From positions 353,929-399,754 of the forward strand of contig NZ_MNAH01000005.1 of NCBI RefSeq assembly GCF_001976065.1: a stretch of DNA of 45,826 nt. Reading direction: 5' to 3'. A model generated the notes under the pieces. The model was not told the origin of the DNA. It made no database searches and was given only the letters and a program-made list of their open reading frames with translations. Origin of the DNA: Pseudomonas putida. Its GTDB lineage: Bacteria; Pseudomonadota; Gammaproteobacteria; Pseudomonadales; Pseudomonadaceae. Shown here piece after piece: positions 8,480-15,946 of this stretch (the stretch's first letter is position 1; each line of letters starts with the position of its first letter). Made by a program: the position numbers and the translations under genes.

Positions 8480-9907
8480 ATGTCGCAATCCACGCAAAAG
8501 CTTCGCCTGAGCGCATTGATCGCGCTGGTGGTGGGGTCGATGATTGGCGGAGGAATCTTTTCCCTGCCGCAGAACATGGCGGCCAAGGCCGACGCCGGTG
8601 CGATATTGATTGGCTGGGGAATTACTGCCATCGGCATGCTGACCCTGGCCTTCGTGTTCCAGACCCTGGCCAATCGCAAGCCGGAACTGGACTCAGGAGT
8701 GTACGCCTACGCCAAGGCCGGTTTTGGCGACTACATGGGCTTCTCATCCGCCTGGGGCTACTGGATCAGCGCCTGGCTCGGTAACGTCGGTTACTTCGTA
8801 TTGCTGTTCAGCACCCTGGGGTTTTTCTTCCCGGTGTTCGGCGAAGGCAACACCCCGATCGCCATCGCCTGTGCCTCGGTGCTGCTGTGGACGGTGCATT
8901 TCGTGGTGCTGCGCGGGATCAAGGAGGCAGCCTTAATTAACCTGCTGACGACGGTGGCGAAGATTGTGCCGCTGATCATGTTCATCGTCATCGCCGCCGT
9001 GGCTTTTCAAGCTGACGTCTTTACCCGTGACATCTGGGGGCGCAGCAACCCGAGTTTCGGCAGCGTGATGGACCAGGTGCGCAACATGATGCTGGTCACG
9101 GTGTTCGTGTTCATCGGCATTGAGGGCGCCAGCGTCTATTCCGCGCGGGCCGAGAAACGTGCCGACGTGGGCCGGGCCACGGTCATCGGATTTCTCGGGG
9201 TGCTGGCATTGCTGGTGCTGGTCAACGTGCTGTCGCTGGGCATCCTGAGCCAGCCGGAACTGGCCACCTTGCAGAACCCGTCGCTGGCCGCGGTGCTCGA
9301 GCACATCGTCGGCCCCTGGGGCGCATTGCTTATCAGCGTCGGCCTGGGGATTTCACTGCTGGGAGCCTTGCTGTCCTGGGCGCTGCTGTGCGCCGAAATC
9401 CTCTTTGCCACCGCCAAGGACAAGACCATGCCGGCGTTCCTGACCAAGGAGAACGCCAACCACGTGCCGGTCAATGCGCTGTGGATGACCAATGTGATGA
9501 TCCAGCTGTTTTTGCTGATCACGCTATTCTCCGCCGGCACCTACACCAGCCTGATCTACCTCGCTTCATCGATGATCCTGGTGCCCTACCTGTGGTCGGC
9601 GGCTTATGCCGTGTTGTTGAGCGGACGCGGTGAAACCTACGAGCACGCCTCCGCCGAGCGGACCAAAGACCTGCTGATCGGCGGCGTCGCCCTGTGCTAC
9701 GCGGTGTGGCTGCTGTACGCCGGTGGCTTGAAATACCTGCTGCTCTCCGCCTTGCTCTATGCGCCGGGCGTGATCCTGTTCGCCAAGGCCAGGCGCGAAC
9801 AGGGCAAGCCAGTGTTCACCACCCTCGAGAAGGGCATCTTTACCTGCGTCATCAGCGGAGCCGGCTTGGCCGCGTATGCGCTGTACAGCGGGGTGCTGCG
9901 GCTGTGA
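8480..9907 (+). CDS. arginine/ornithine antiporter ArcD-like, copy 2
   Basis: This 475-residue APC-family transporter is very similar to the divergent arcD over its whole length, for example VGSMIGGGIFSLPQNMAAKADAGAI-type N-terminus and the central RNMMLVTVFVFIGIEGAS region. The start is ATG 8480 after GGAACGGAG, giving MSQSTQKLRL. It is not in the arc operon and has no low-oxygen box that I can see, so it may work under other conditions or on another basic amino acid pair. Its stop overlaps the GTG start of the next gene (GTGA). Confidence 0.9.
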   Translation: MSQSTQKLRLSALIALVVGSMIGGGIFSLPQNMAAKADAGAILIGWGITAIGMLTLAFVFQTLANRKPELDSGVYAYAKAGFGDYMGFSSAWGYWISAWLGNVGYFVLLFSTLGFFFPVFGEGNTPIAIACASVLLWTVHFVVLRGIKEAALINLLTTVAKIVPLIMFIVIAAVAFQADVFTRDIWGRSNPSFGSVMDQVRNMMLVTVFVFIGIEGASVYSARAEKRADVGRATVIGFLGVLALLVLVNVLSLGILSQPELATLQNPSLAAVLEHIVGPWGALLISVGLGISLLGALLSWALLCAEILFATAKDKTMPAFLTKENANHVPVNALWMTNVMIQLFLLITLFSAGTYTSLIYLASSMILVPYLWSAAYAVLLSGRGETYEHASAERTKDLLIGGVALCYAVWLLYAGGLKYLLLSALLYAPGVILFAKARREQGKPVFTTLEKGIFTCVISGAGLAAYALYSGVLRL

Positions 9908-10767
9908 AGCGGCTACTGGCATTCCAGCCGCCCTACGACTGGCCGGCGATGCTGGGGTTTCTGTCGGCACGGGCGATTACCGGAATCGAAGCAGTGGTCG
10001 ACGGCGTTTACTCGCGCAGCATCGGCTTGAACGGACTTCACGGCACACTCTCGATCAAGCCTGCGACCGCAGACTCACTGGAACTGACCCTCGACTTCCC
10101 CGATGCGAACGCAGTACCCGAGATCGTCGCCAGGCTGCGGCGGATGTTTGACCTGGACGCCGACCTGGTCACCATGCAACGTCACCTGGTGGCCGATCCC
10201 TTGCTGGCACGCCTGATCGCACAGCGTCCGGGACTGCGCGTACCAGGGACGTGGGACGGTCTGGAACTGGCGATCCGCGCCGTGTTGGGGCAGCAGATCA
10301 GCGTAGGCGCGGCCATCAAACTGGCAGGCAAACTGGTGGCGCAATACGGCGCGCCACTGACCTCGCCGCACGACGGCTTGACCCACGTGTTTCCTGAGGC
10401 TGCGGTGTTGGCGGCGGCGGACCTGTCGACATTGGGGATGCCGAAAAGCCGTGGCCGTACGCTGTCGGGTGTGGCTCAGGCCTTGCTCGATGATCCTCTA
10501 TTGTTTGAGCCTGGTCGGCAGGGCGGAGTGACGCGGTTGCTGGGGTTGTATGGGGTTGGTGACTGGACGGCGCAGTACATTGCCCTGCGGCAATTACGGG
10601 AGATGGATGGGTTGCCGAATGGGGATGTGGGGTTGATCAATGCGCTGGCGGCATTGGAGGGTGGGGCGGTGACGGCTCGGGATTTGTTGGCGCGGGCTGA
10701 AGGGTGGCGGCCGTATCGGGGGTATGCGGCGCAGTTGTTGTGGACTTCGTTGAGTCGAGCGGATTGA
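9904..10767 (+). CDS. alkA: DNA-3-methyladenine glycosylase, AlkA type
   Basis: This 287-residue protein has an AlkA-type N-terminal domain and a helix-hairpin-helix glycosylase domain. The motif LYGVGDWTAQYIALR is followed by LPNGDVGL, where D241 is the expected catalytic aspartate. It should excise alkylated bases such as 3-methyladenine. The GTG start at 9904-9906 overlaps the arcD copy 2 stop by four bases, so translation is probably coupled. Length fits stand-alone AlkA (about 280); some pseudomonads carry an Ada-AlkA fusion instead, but no Ada domain is present. Pairing with a transporter is odd, with no evident functional link. Confidence 0.88.
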   Translation: MKRLLAFQPPYDWPAMLGFLSARAITGIEAVVDGVYSRSIGLNGLHGTLSIKPATADSLELTLDFPDANAVPEIVARLRRMFDLDADLVTMQRHLVADPLLARLIAQRPGLRVPGTWDGLELAIRAVLGQQISVGAAIKLAGKLVAQYGAPLTSPHDGLTHVFPEAAVLAAADLSTLGMPKSRGRTLSGVAQALLDDPLLFEPGRQGGVTRLLGLYGVGDWTAQYIALRQLREMDGLPNGDVGLINALAALEGGAVTARDLLARAEGWRPYRGYAAQLLWTSLSRAD

Positions 10768-10795
10768 GTGAGCTGGTTGAACAGATCATTTTCGC

Positions 10796-10981
10796 CTATC
10801 TCCATTTTCGTCGGCTTTTTCTGCATGGCTTGTGGGATCTTTCCTGATTTTCTAGACCATCTTGAGTTTCCTCTTTGTCCACGTACTTTGCGTTAAGCCA
10901 CTCATCCTGAGTCGGCTTATCGATCGTGAACAGTGGTGCGCTTTCCATAAATGGGGCGCCAGCAGAGAGGGAGATCAGCAA
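10796..10981 (-). CDS. possible small ORF between alkA and the PAAR gene
   Basis: A 61-codon minus-strand frame begins MLISLSAGAPFMESAPL and has a charged, Gln/Glu-rich middle (IDKPTQDEWLNAKYVDKEE). Its 5' end overlaps the PAAR start region, and I see no good ribosome binding site. I do not recognise it. It could be a remnant or chance; it is listed because it fills an otherwise empty 213-bp gap. Confidence 0.15.
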   Translation of the reverse strand: MLISLSAGAPFMESAPLFTIDKPTQDEWLNAKYVDKEETQDGLENQERSHKPCRKSRRKWR

Positions 10982-12393
10982 TGGCCAAAGGACATTTCAT
11001 TCGCCTGGGTGACGAGACCACTTGCGGCGGCAAGGTTTTGGAAGCCGATACACGCGTCATGATGTTTGGTATCGCCCATGCGCGTGAAGGCGACCGCGTT
11101 TCCTGCGGAAAAAACGACGAAACCTACACCATCGTGGGAGGCGTCTCTTACATCAACAGTCATGGCAGGATCGTGGCGGGCTCGCTGGACAGCTACAGCA
11201 CCTGCCCTTGCAGAGCCAGGTTGATCCCGTCGGTTTTTACTGCCACTTATGAGTCGCGTAGCAGTGCTGCGCCCCAGACCACAAGGGCCGTGGCCCAACC
11301 CACCACACCTCTCGCCAGCAATCCGGCAGCGCCACGGCCAGCCGGTTTCGCGTCTGCGTCGAGCACTTCCAAGCCAGTGCCCCTGGGCACTACAGCAGCC
11401 CAGGAACCGGGCTTCTACATCGTGCCGAAAAGCACCACCCGTGAGCAGATTGAAGCCTCCTTGTTCACCGTGCGTGACCCGGCGGTGATGGGCAAATTCA
11501 AGTTGCTCAATCCTAACCTGCGCGACGTCAAAGCCGGCTCGATGGTCGTGCTGAGCGACCCCCAAAATTACCAATGCACCCGTGAAGAAGCCCTGCTCAT
11601 GGATGTGGCAGCCAAGACCAACCAGATCATTGAAACGCTTAGCCCTGAAGAAGCGGATTTCATGGTGCAACACCGTGATGTCATCCAGACCTTCCTGACC
11701 TATGGCTCGAACGCTATCGGCATTGGCGCGAGCGTTTTCAAGAACAACCTGGATAACGTAGGCAATGCCTTGAGTGATATCGAAGCGTTGCAACGGAATA
11801 CGCTTCAAAGAGATGGGCACCTGCGCTCGCCAGCGTTCTTTGCAGAGCGCCAGCGTCTGCTCGCACAGCTGAACAGCCATATGACGGCACTGACCCGCAA
11901 GGGCATTGGATTCCCTGACCATATCAACTTGAAAAAAATGTTGGGTATCTCCAGCCAAAGCCTGGTCCACCACTGGACCAATGCCAGTCCCGGGGGGCAA
12001 ATACCGGGTCATGCGACCCATCTTGAAGGTGTGGCGAAGGCTTCTAAATACGTCAAATACGGCGGTTGGGTCGGGACGGTCGTCGGCGGAGGAGCATCTG
12101 TCTTAAAGGTGCAGGATGTGTGTACGGCGGGAAGTTCCGAAGCTTGCGAGCGTGTTAGATTTACCGAGACAGGAAGCTTTGTTGTGGGTATCGGCGGTGG
12201 CATGGGTGCTGGCTGGATGTTAAGTGCCCCCGTTGTCGGTGCACTTTGCATTGGGTTGGGGGTGCCTACAGGCGGGATAGGGACGTTGGCATGCAGTATC
12301 GTCGTGGTTGGCGTTGGCTCTTATGCGGGTGGTGCATTGGGTGGTCAGCTAGGTGAAATGGCTGGTGAAGTAATTTATGAGGCGATGAAATGA
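10981..12393 (+). CDS. PAAR-domain T6SS effector with pore-forming-like C-terminus
   Basis: This protein is 470 residues. Residues 1 to about 85 form a PAAR-like tip domain (GDETTCGG, SCPCRARLIPS-type end) that caps the type VI secretion spike. A Pro/Ala/Ser linker follows, then a LysM-like stretch around 140-200, a helical region to about 350, and a C-terminus rich in hydrophobic and Gly-zipper runs (about 360-470, e.g. YAGGALGGQLGEMAGE). This suggests a membrane-inserting toxin carried on the spike. ATG 10981 was chosen because GAGAGGGAG precedes it. The next gene, overlapping by ATGA, encodes a two-helix membrane protein, as expected for immunity to a membrane toxin. No vgrG is present here. 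Confidence 0.8.
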   Translation: MAKGHFIRLGDETTCGGKVLEADTRVMMFGIAHAREGDRVSCGKNDETYTIVGGVSYINSHGRIVAGSLDSYSTCPCRARLIPSVFTATYESRSSAAPQTTRAVAQPTTPLASNPAAPRPAGFASASSTSKPVPLGTTAAQEPGFYIVPKSTTREQIEASLFTVRDPAVMGKFKLLNPNLRDVKAGSMVVLSDPQNYQCTREEALLMDVAAKTNQIIETLSPEEADFMVQHRDVIQTFLTYGSNAIGIGASVFKNNLDNVGNALSDIEALQRNTLQRDGHLRSPAFFAERQRLLAQLNSHMTALTRKGIGFPDHINLKKMLGISSQSLVHHWTNASPGGQIPGHATHLEGVAKASKYVKYGGWVGTVVGGGASVLKVQDVCTAGSSEACERVRFTETGSFVVGIGGGMGAGWMLSAPVVGALCIGLGVPTGGIGTLACSIVVVGVGSYAGGALGGQLGEMAGEVIYEAMK

Positions 12394-12773
12394 CTACCGC
12401 AGGACTGGTTGTTGGTAGCTTGAGTTGCATCGTGATTGTTAGCCTGTTCATTTGTATTGCACTCGCTCTTTACTTGGGATATACCCAAAGCGAAGAAATG
12501 ACTAAGCATTTCAAAAATAGTTCATCAAGCATAACTAGCGCTACGCACAAACACTCCGGCCCTTACGGTAAAATGCAGTTAGTAGGAGGGATATCTTTTG
12601 TTTTGACATTTCCTCGATTTTTTTTGAAGCAAGGCGTCCTTGATGCTGAAGATATTAGAAACTTCCCTTTGCACCTCAGGCGAAAGCTTATAGCGCTGCA
12701 ATGGGGGTTTATAGTTATTTTCATCTCCATGGCATTATTGGTCTGTATAAGAGGGTCAGGAATACTTGACTGA
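12390..12773 (+). CDS. small membrane protein, probable immunity protein of the PAAR effector
   Basis: This 127-residue protein has two clear membrane segments, one near the N-terminus (about 5-30) and one near the C-terminus (about 105-122), plus a shorter hydrophobic patch around 65-80. Its ATG overlaps the effector stop by four bases (ATGA), so the two are translationally coupled. Base composition is clearly more AT-rich than the surrounding core genes, typical of exchanged toxin-immunity cassettes. I do not recognise the family. The immunity role is inferred from position and topology only. Confidence 0.6.
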   Translation: MTTAGLVVGSLSCIVIVSLFICIALALYLGYTQSEEMTKHFKNSSSSITSATHKHSGPYGKMQLVGGISFVLTFPRFFLKQGVLDAEDIRNFPLHLRRKLIALQWGFIVIFISMALLVCIRGSGILD

Positions 12774-12776
12774 CTA

Positions 12777-12831
12777 AAAAGGGGGATGATTTATTATTCA
12801 CGCTTTCGAATGGAAATAATTGTCCCCTTTT
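12777..12831. repeat. imperfect inverted repeat ahead of the displaced toxin tail
   Basis: AAAAGGGG at 12777-12784 is repeated inverted as CCCCTTTT at 12824-12831, with AT-rich partly complementary arms between (ATTTATTATTC and GAATGGAAATAAT). It sits just between the immunity gene and the truncated second toxin copy. It could be a terminator-like hairpin or the scar of a small mobile unit. Confidence 0.4.
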
Positions 12832-12837
12832 GTCCGT

Positions 12838-13172
12838 ATGACGGCACTGACCCGAAAAGGGATCGGTTTTCCACACCACATTAACTTGAAAAAATGTTGG
12901 GTATTTCCAGCCAAAGCCTGATCCACCACTCGATCAATGCCAGTCCCGGGGGGCAAATTCCAGGTTACGCCACCCATCTTGAAGGCGTGGCGAAGGCTTC
13001 GAAGTACGTTAATTACGGCGGTTGGCTCTGTATCGCCATTGATGGCGGGGCATCTGCCATGAAGGTTCAAAAGGTTTGCGTTGCAGGAAGTATCGACGCA
13101 TGTGAACGAGTCCGACTAACAGAGTTGGGGAGTTTTAGCGGAGGAGTGGCTGGTGGGCGGGGGGGCGGTCTG
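12838..13172 (+). pseudogene. truncated, frameshifted copy of the PAAR effector C-terminal region
   Basis: The stretch copies 11881 to about 12205 of the effector gene with moderate divergence. Both read MTALTRKGIGF and share LGISSQSL, ASPGGQIPG, ATHLEGVAKASKYV and YGGW. The run of seven A at 11932-11938 is six A at 12889-12894, which shifts the frame so the copy cannot be read through from its ATG. The PAAR domain and final hydrophobic region are both missing. Similarity stops at the Gly-rich segment near 13165, where the next gene begins. It looks like a displaced toxin tip, as in polymorphic toxin loci. Confidence 0.75.
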
Positions 13173-13652
13173 ATGGTGCGTGGAAAAGTAAAGCTGTTAG
13201 CAAAAAAATGCAAGCATTGTAGCGTGACAAACGAAGTGAATATGGCGCGAATTAAGGGTGGACTCTGCTATACGTGTAGAAAATCACTGCATGATGCGAG
13301 AGGAGTGAATATGCTGAAGCAGGCCTCTGTAAGGTTGAAGGTCTTGCTCAGTGTTATTTCCCTGTGTTGTTTGCTGTTGGCTGGTTATTCGATTTATTAC
13401 AATCATATCGTATTGCCTTATGGGGGAGGGCGTGTGAGATCCAGGTTGTTGGCGTTCAACGGTCTTGGGGTTGCAGTTCCTGCGCTGGCATTGATTATGT
13501 TCGCAGTTGGTTTGTTGACTGTCGTTGCGGCTAATCTCTATCGCTACTCTAACGAAAAGGCATGTGAGAGAATAATAAGGCGCAGTCTGTGTTTCGGGCT
13601 TTTTTTATACTGGATATCTATTTTCTTTGCCGATGATATTGACTATAGGTGA
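13173..13652 (+). CDS. membrane protein with zinc-ribbon-like N-terminus, probable orphan immunity gene
   Basis: Read from ATG 13173, this is a 159-residue protein. An N-terminal CKHC...CYTC pair looks like a zinc ribbon. Three hydrophobic segments follow (starting near LLSVISLCCLLLAG, then VAVPALALIMFAVGLL, then LCFGLFLYWISIFF). The frame continues from the toxin-tail remnant without a stop, so the true start is uncertain. An alternative is ATG 13311, which has a strong GAGAGGAG site and gives a 113-residue three-helix protein. Low GC and position after a toxin fragment suggest an immunity gene. I do not recognise the family. Confidence 0.5.
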   Translation: MVRGKVKLLAKKCKHCSVTNEVNMARIKGGLCYTCRKSLHDARGVNMLKQASVRLKVLLSVISLCCLLLAGYSIYYNHIVLPYGGGRVRSRLLAFNGLGVAVPALALIMFAVGLLTVVAANLYRYSNEKACERIIRRSLCFGLFLYWISIFFADDIDYR

Positions 13653-13698
13653 CTCATTAAAAAATGCTAATAGACGGTTGAATGTTCAGTTGAGGGTG

Positions 13699-14286
13699 AT
13701 GGCTAGCGTCCATTCTGCCCGCACTGGCGATCCTCCTGTCGACAACTCCTTGAGCATGAAGAAAATTACTCCGGTGGACAAACCACCATCGTACGTTATT
13801 GAAGACGATGTGCCTGATGCGTCAGCCGAGCAGTGGCTGGTCCACACTATTACCGTTCAACGCAAGCACGTGCTGCTCGTCATCCATGTGCAAACCCGGT
13901 ATTGCATGATATTCGCGGACGCGAACAAAGCGGATATTGAAGGTTTCGTCGATCGTTTTGCCGAGCGTTGGATAAATGGCCTGATCCGCCATGCGGGCCA
14001 CCACGACATCCTTCATTGGGTCGATGACGAGCCGATGATGTAGCGCTTCTAGGAGAGTTGCCGCGAGTACGTGTTTTACAAACGCGGGCATCGCGGTGCG
14101 CAAAAACACCTCAATGAAATTGCCTGGATCTTCGAAGGTTGCGCCGCCGAATGGGGTACGTTGCCCCGGGATGAATTGGTGGCTGGTCGCTTCGACAGTG
14201 ATATGAACGACACGCCGCGAAGCAGTAAAGGCCGCAAGGACTATTACTACCCAGATGATCTTTCGCGGCAGCATAGAGGTCAATGA
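13699..14286 (+). pseudogene. gene broken by two amber codons (DUF6933-like)
   Basis: One frame reads WLVHTITVQRKHVLLVIHVQ and FVDRFAERWINGLIRH, then meets TAG at 14041 and TAG at 14050, and continues in the same frame as ESCREYVFYKRGHRGAQKHLNEIAWIFEG to a TGA at 14284. Restoring both TAG codons to CAG (a single C-to-T change each) gives a continuous protein of about 195 residues. The first half resembles DUF6933 proteins, as I recall that family; this is tentative. The start is uncertain (ATG 13699 or ATG 13756). The upstream part could still be made as a truncated protein ending at 14043. Confidence 0.55.
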
Positions 14287-14327
14287 GCATCATCTGTCTC
14301 TGGTCCGCATCAAACTTTCTGGTCATG

Positions 14328-14371
14328 CAGTTGCTTTGGACTTCGCTGAGTCGGCAAAGCGGATAAGCGAT
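14328..14371 (+). repeat. short duplicate of the alkA 3' end
   Basis: GCAGTTGCTTTGGACTTCG plus CTGAGTCG closely matches the last codons of alkA near 10730-10757 (GCAGTTGTTGTGGACTTCG plus TTGAGTCG). AGCGGAT follows in both after a small gap. Both copies encode QLLWTSLSR just before a stop. The two lie on the same strand and bracket the PAAR/toxin segment. Confidence 0.6.
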
Positions 14372-14388
14372 CCCGACACAGAGTTCGA

Positions 14389-15102
14389 TTACTCAGGAAT
14401 CAACCGTCTGACCTTCTTATAAAGCGAAGCGGTGAACTCCTCATTGTCGCTCGAATGGTGACAGCGACGATGGCAGTTTGGGCACAGCGCTACGGCGTTG
14501 GTGACTTGATCCGAGCCTTTTTCGGCGAGCGGCTTAACGTGGTGAACTTCTAGATAAGGCAACCCAAGTTTTTGAAACGGGGCAGGTTCGCCACAGCCAT
14601 CGCAATGACCTTCGGCTTCATTTCGCACCCACGCTCGCACCTCGGGGTCACGGACAAAAACTGTGCTTGAGCTCGCCGCTCGTTTCGGTTTCTTAATGCC
14701 TTCTGGCGGCTTCTTGATCTTTAGCTTTTGAAGCGCAGCAGCACGACGCTCTAGGGTTTGTTCGTCATCTGTCGGAGCGGTGGGGTCGCCAGGCTGAACG
14801 CCTCGTTCGGTGAGCGCGGCCTGAATTAACTGCTCAACATTCGAACCAACATTCTTGGCAGGCTTGTATCCCTTGATGAACTCCCGATCCATCTTCATCA
14901 GAACCGTAGAGATGTTCTGCATCCGGAATTCGACGGAGCCTTTGGTGCGGGTGGGTAAGGCTGTTTCGCGTAGAGCCAGATTCACTTTAGTCTTCACGAA
15001 TTTTTGCCCGCTTAGCTCTAGCGCGAGCATCTTCAGATAGGCATCTACCGCGGCCTTGATCTCAGAAACGCTCCAGTCGCCGTCTTTTATCTTTTCGCTC
15101 AT
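14389..15102 (-). CDS. HNH endonuclease, McrA-like
   Basis: This 237-residue protein has a C-terminal HNH nuclease fold: CDGCGEPAPF, then LEVHHVKPLAEKG, then NAVALCPNCHRRCHH. The two CxxC pairs should bind a structural zinc and the HH/N/H residues a catalytic metal. The N-terminal half (about residues 10-80) is a helical region often found ahead of the HNH domain in restriction-type nucleases. No methylase or partner gene is next to it. Cleavage of modified or foreign DNA is inferred from family resemblance. The BRO-type gene upstream on the same strand ends 101 bp before it. Confidence 0.75.
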   Translation of the reverse strand: MSEKIKDGDWSVSEIKAAVDAYLKMLALELSGQKFVKTKVNLALRETALPTRTKGSVEFRMQNISTVLMKMDREFIKGYKPAKNVGSNVEQLIQAALTERGVQPGDPTAPTDDEQTLERRAAALQKLKIKKPPEGIKKPKRAASSSTVFVRDPEVRAWVRNEAEGHCDGCGEPAPFQKLGLPYLEVHHVKPLAEKGSDQVTNAVALCPNCHRRCHHSSDNEEFTASLYKKVRRLIPE

Positions 15103-15203
15103 ACAATCGCCGAGAGTTGAAAACCCTCGGACGATACTGAGTGGCCACTACGACTGTCTACGAAATTTCCTACAAGAAATAGCGACAGATCTTGAAGAGG
15201 ATC

Positions 15204-15773
15204 CTACAAGCGCGTCATCGAATGCTTCGACGACCGAAACACCTGCACGACTCTCCGCCACCAAGGCCTAGCGACAGGCGCTCTCCGCTGCGTGTGATCA
15301 TGCAGTAGGTAAGGCATATCGCGCAGCCGAATCCAACCTTCATCTTGCCAACACAACAGACTTAAGGACATCTCCGGCCAATCCAACAAACTCAACATCG
15401 GCCGATCCGAGTTCTTCGGTTGATCAGCATCTCGTAAAGCCGGTACGACCTGATGGGTTAGCCATTCACGCAACAACCGATTTCCGGGTGCGTAGTGATA
15501 CACCAACAGCGCATACACGCCGGACTCACTGAGCATCAGTTGTTTTTTCGGTTGTCGGTAATACTCAATCCACAACGCGCGATGCTGGTCTTTGTCCAGT
15601 TTGTTGAGCATGCGCTCACTCAAGTGAAAACCCATCAATCGACCGACATCGTGGGCACAGAACCATGGTTGGTTTTCAAGGAGGAGGGCGTGGAGTGGGA
15701 GGTTATGGCGGTGGAAGACTGTCGAACTGAGAGGATCGGTCATTACCGATCGGTGTGGAGTTTGTGCAGGCAT
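15204..15773 (-). CDS. BRO-N domain protein, phage antirepressor-like
   Basis: This 189-residue protein has an N-terminal BRO domain (WFCAHDVGRLMGF, LMLSESGVYALLVYH, LREWLTHQVVPALRD), as in phage antirepressors. The C-terminal 80 residues are not recognised. I chose ATG 15771-15773 (MPAQTPHRS) because AGAGG lies 8 bases before it; the ATG six bases upstream is too close to that site. The leader contains a C4-like structured RNA and a segment that can hide the ribosome site. No other phage gene is present, so this is an isolated module, perhaps a prophage remnant or a domesticated regulator. Confidence 0.8.
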   Translation of the reverse strand: MPAQTPHRSVMTDPLSSTVFHRHNLPLHALLLENQPWFCAHDVGRLMGFHLSERMLNKLDKDQHRALWIEYYRQPKKQLMLSESGVYALLVYHYAPGNRLLREWLTHQVVPALRDADQPKNSDRPMLSLLDWPEMSLSLLCWQDEGWIRLRDMPYLLHDHTQRRAPVARPWWRRVVQVFRSSKHSMTRL

Positions 15774-15781
15774 TTCCATTA

Positions 15782-15825
15782 CCTCTACGTTTGAATTTGA
15801 AGAGGGCCGGAGCCCAACGTAGAGG
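15782..15825 (-). promoter_or_regulatory. ribosome-site-hiding hairpin of the antirepressor mRNA
   Basis: On the minus strand, CCTCTACGTT (within 15812-15825) is the exact complement of AACGTAGAGG (15782-15791), which contains the ribosome binding site of the antirepressor. The loop is about 24 nt. The same CCTCTACGTTGGGC segment can instead pair with the upstream C4-like RNA. Confidence 0.7.
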
Positions 15826-15826
15826 A

Positions 15827-15934
15827 CCTAAGAATCCCAACGAAGCTGTTTGCCCACACACGAATGCGCTTACTTGCTGGTAGCAGCATGCGTTCTGTGT
15901 GTGAGGTTAGCTTCTACGTTGGGCGTTTCTTAGG
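15827..15934 (-). ncRNA. C4-antisense-like structured RNA upstream of the antirepressor
   Basis: On the minus strand, CCTAAGAA at the 5' end pairs with TTCTTAGG at the 3' end. CCCAACG/CGTTGGG, GAAGCT/AGCTTC and CACACA/TGTGTG stems are nested inside. An exposed segment GCCCAACGTAGA (15913-15924) is exactly complementary over 12 nt to TCTACGTTGGGC (15812-15823) ahead of the antirepressor gene. Phage P1 C4 RNA controls the ant antirepressor in cis from the same transcript in this way. Layout and target match that model. Assignment to the C4 family is from structure and context. Confidence 0.65.
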
Positions 15935-15946
15935 CACCTGCAGCAG

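Noticed and set aside
15169..15210. Direct repeat TCCTACAAG as an attachment site
   Set aside because: It is only nine bases long, with no integrase nearby and no tRNA context.
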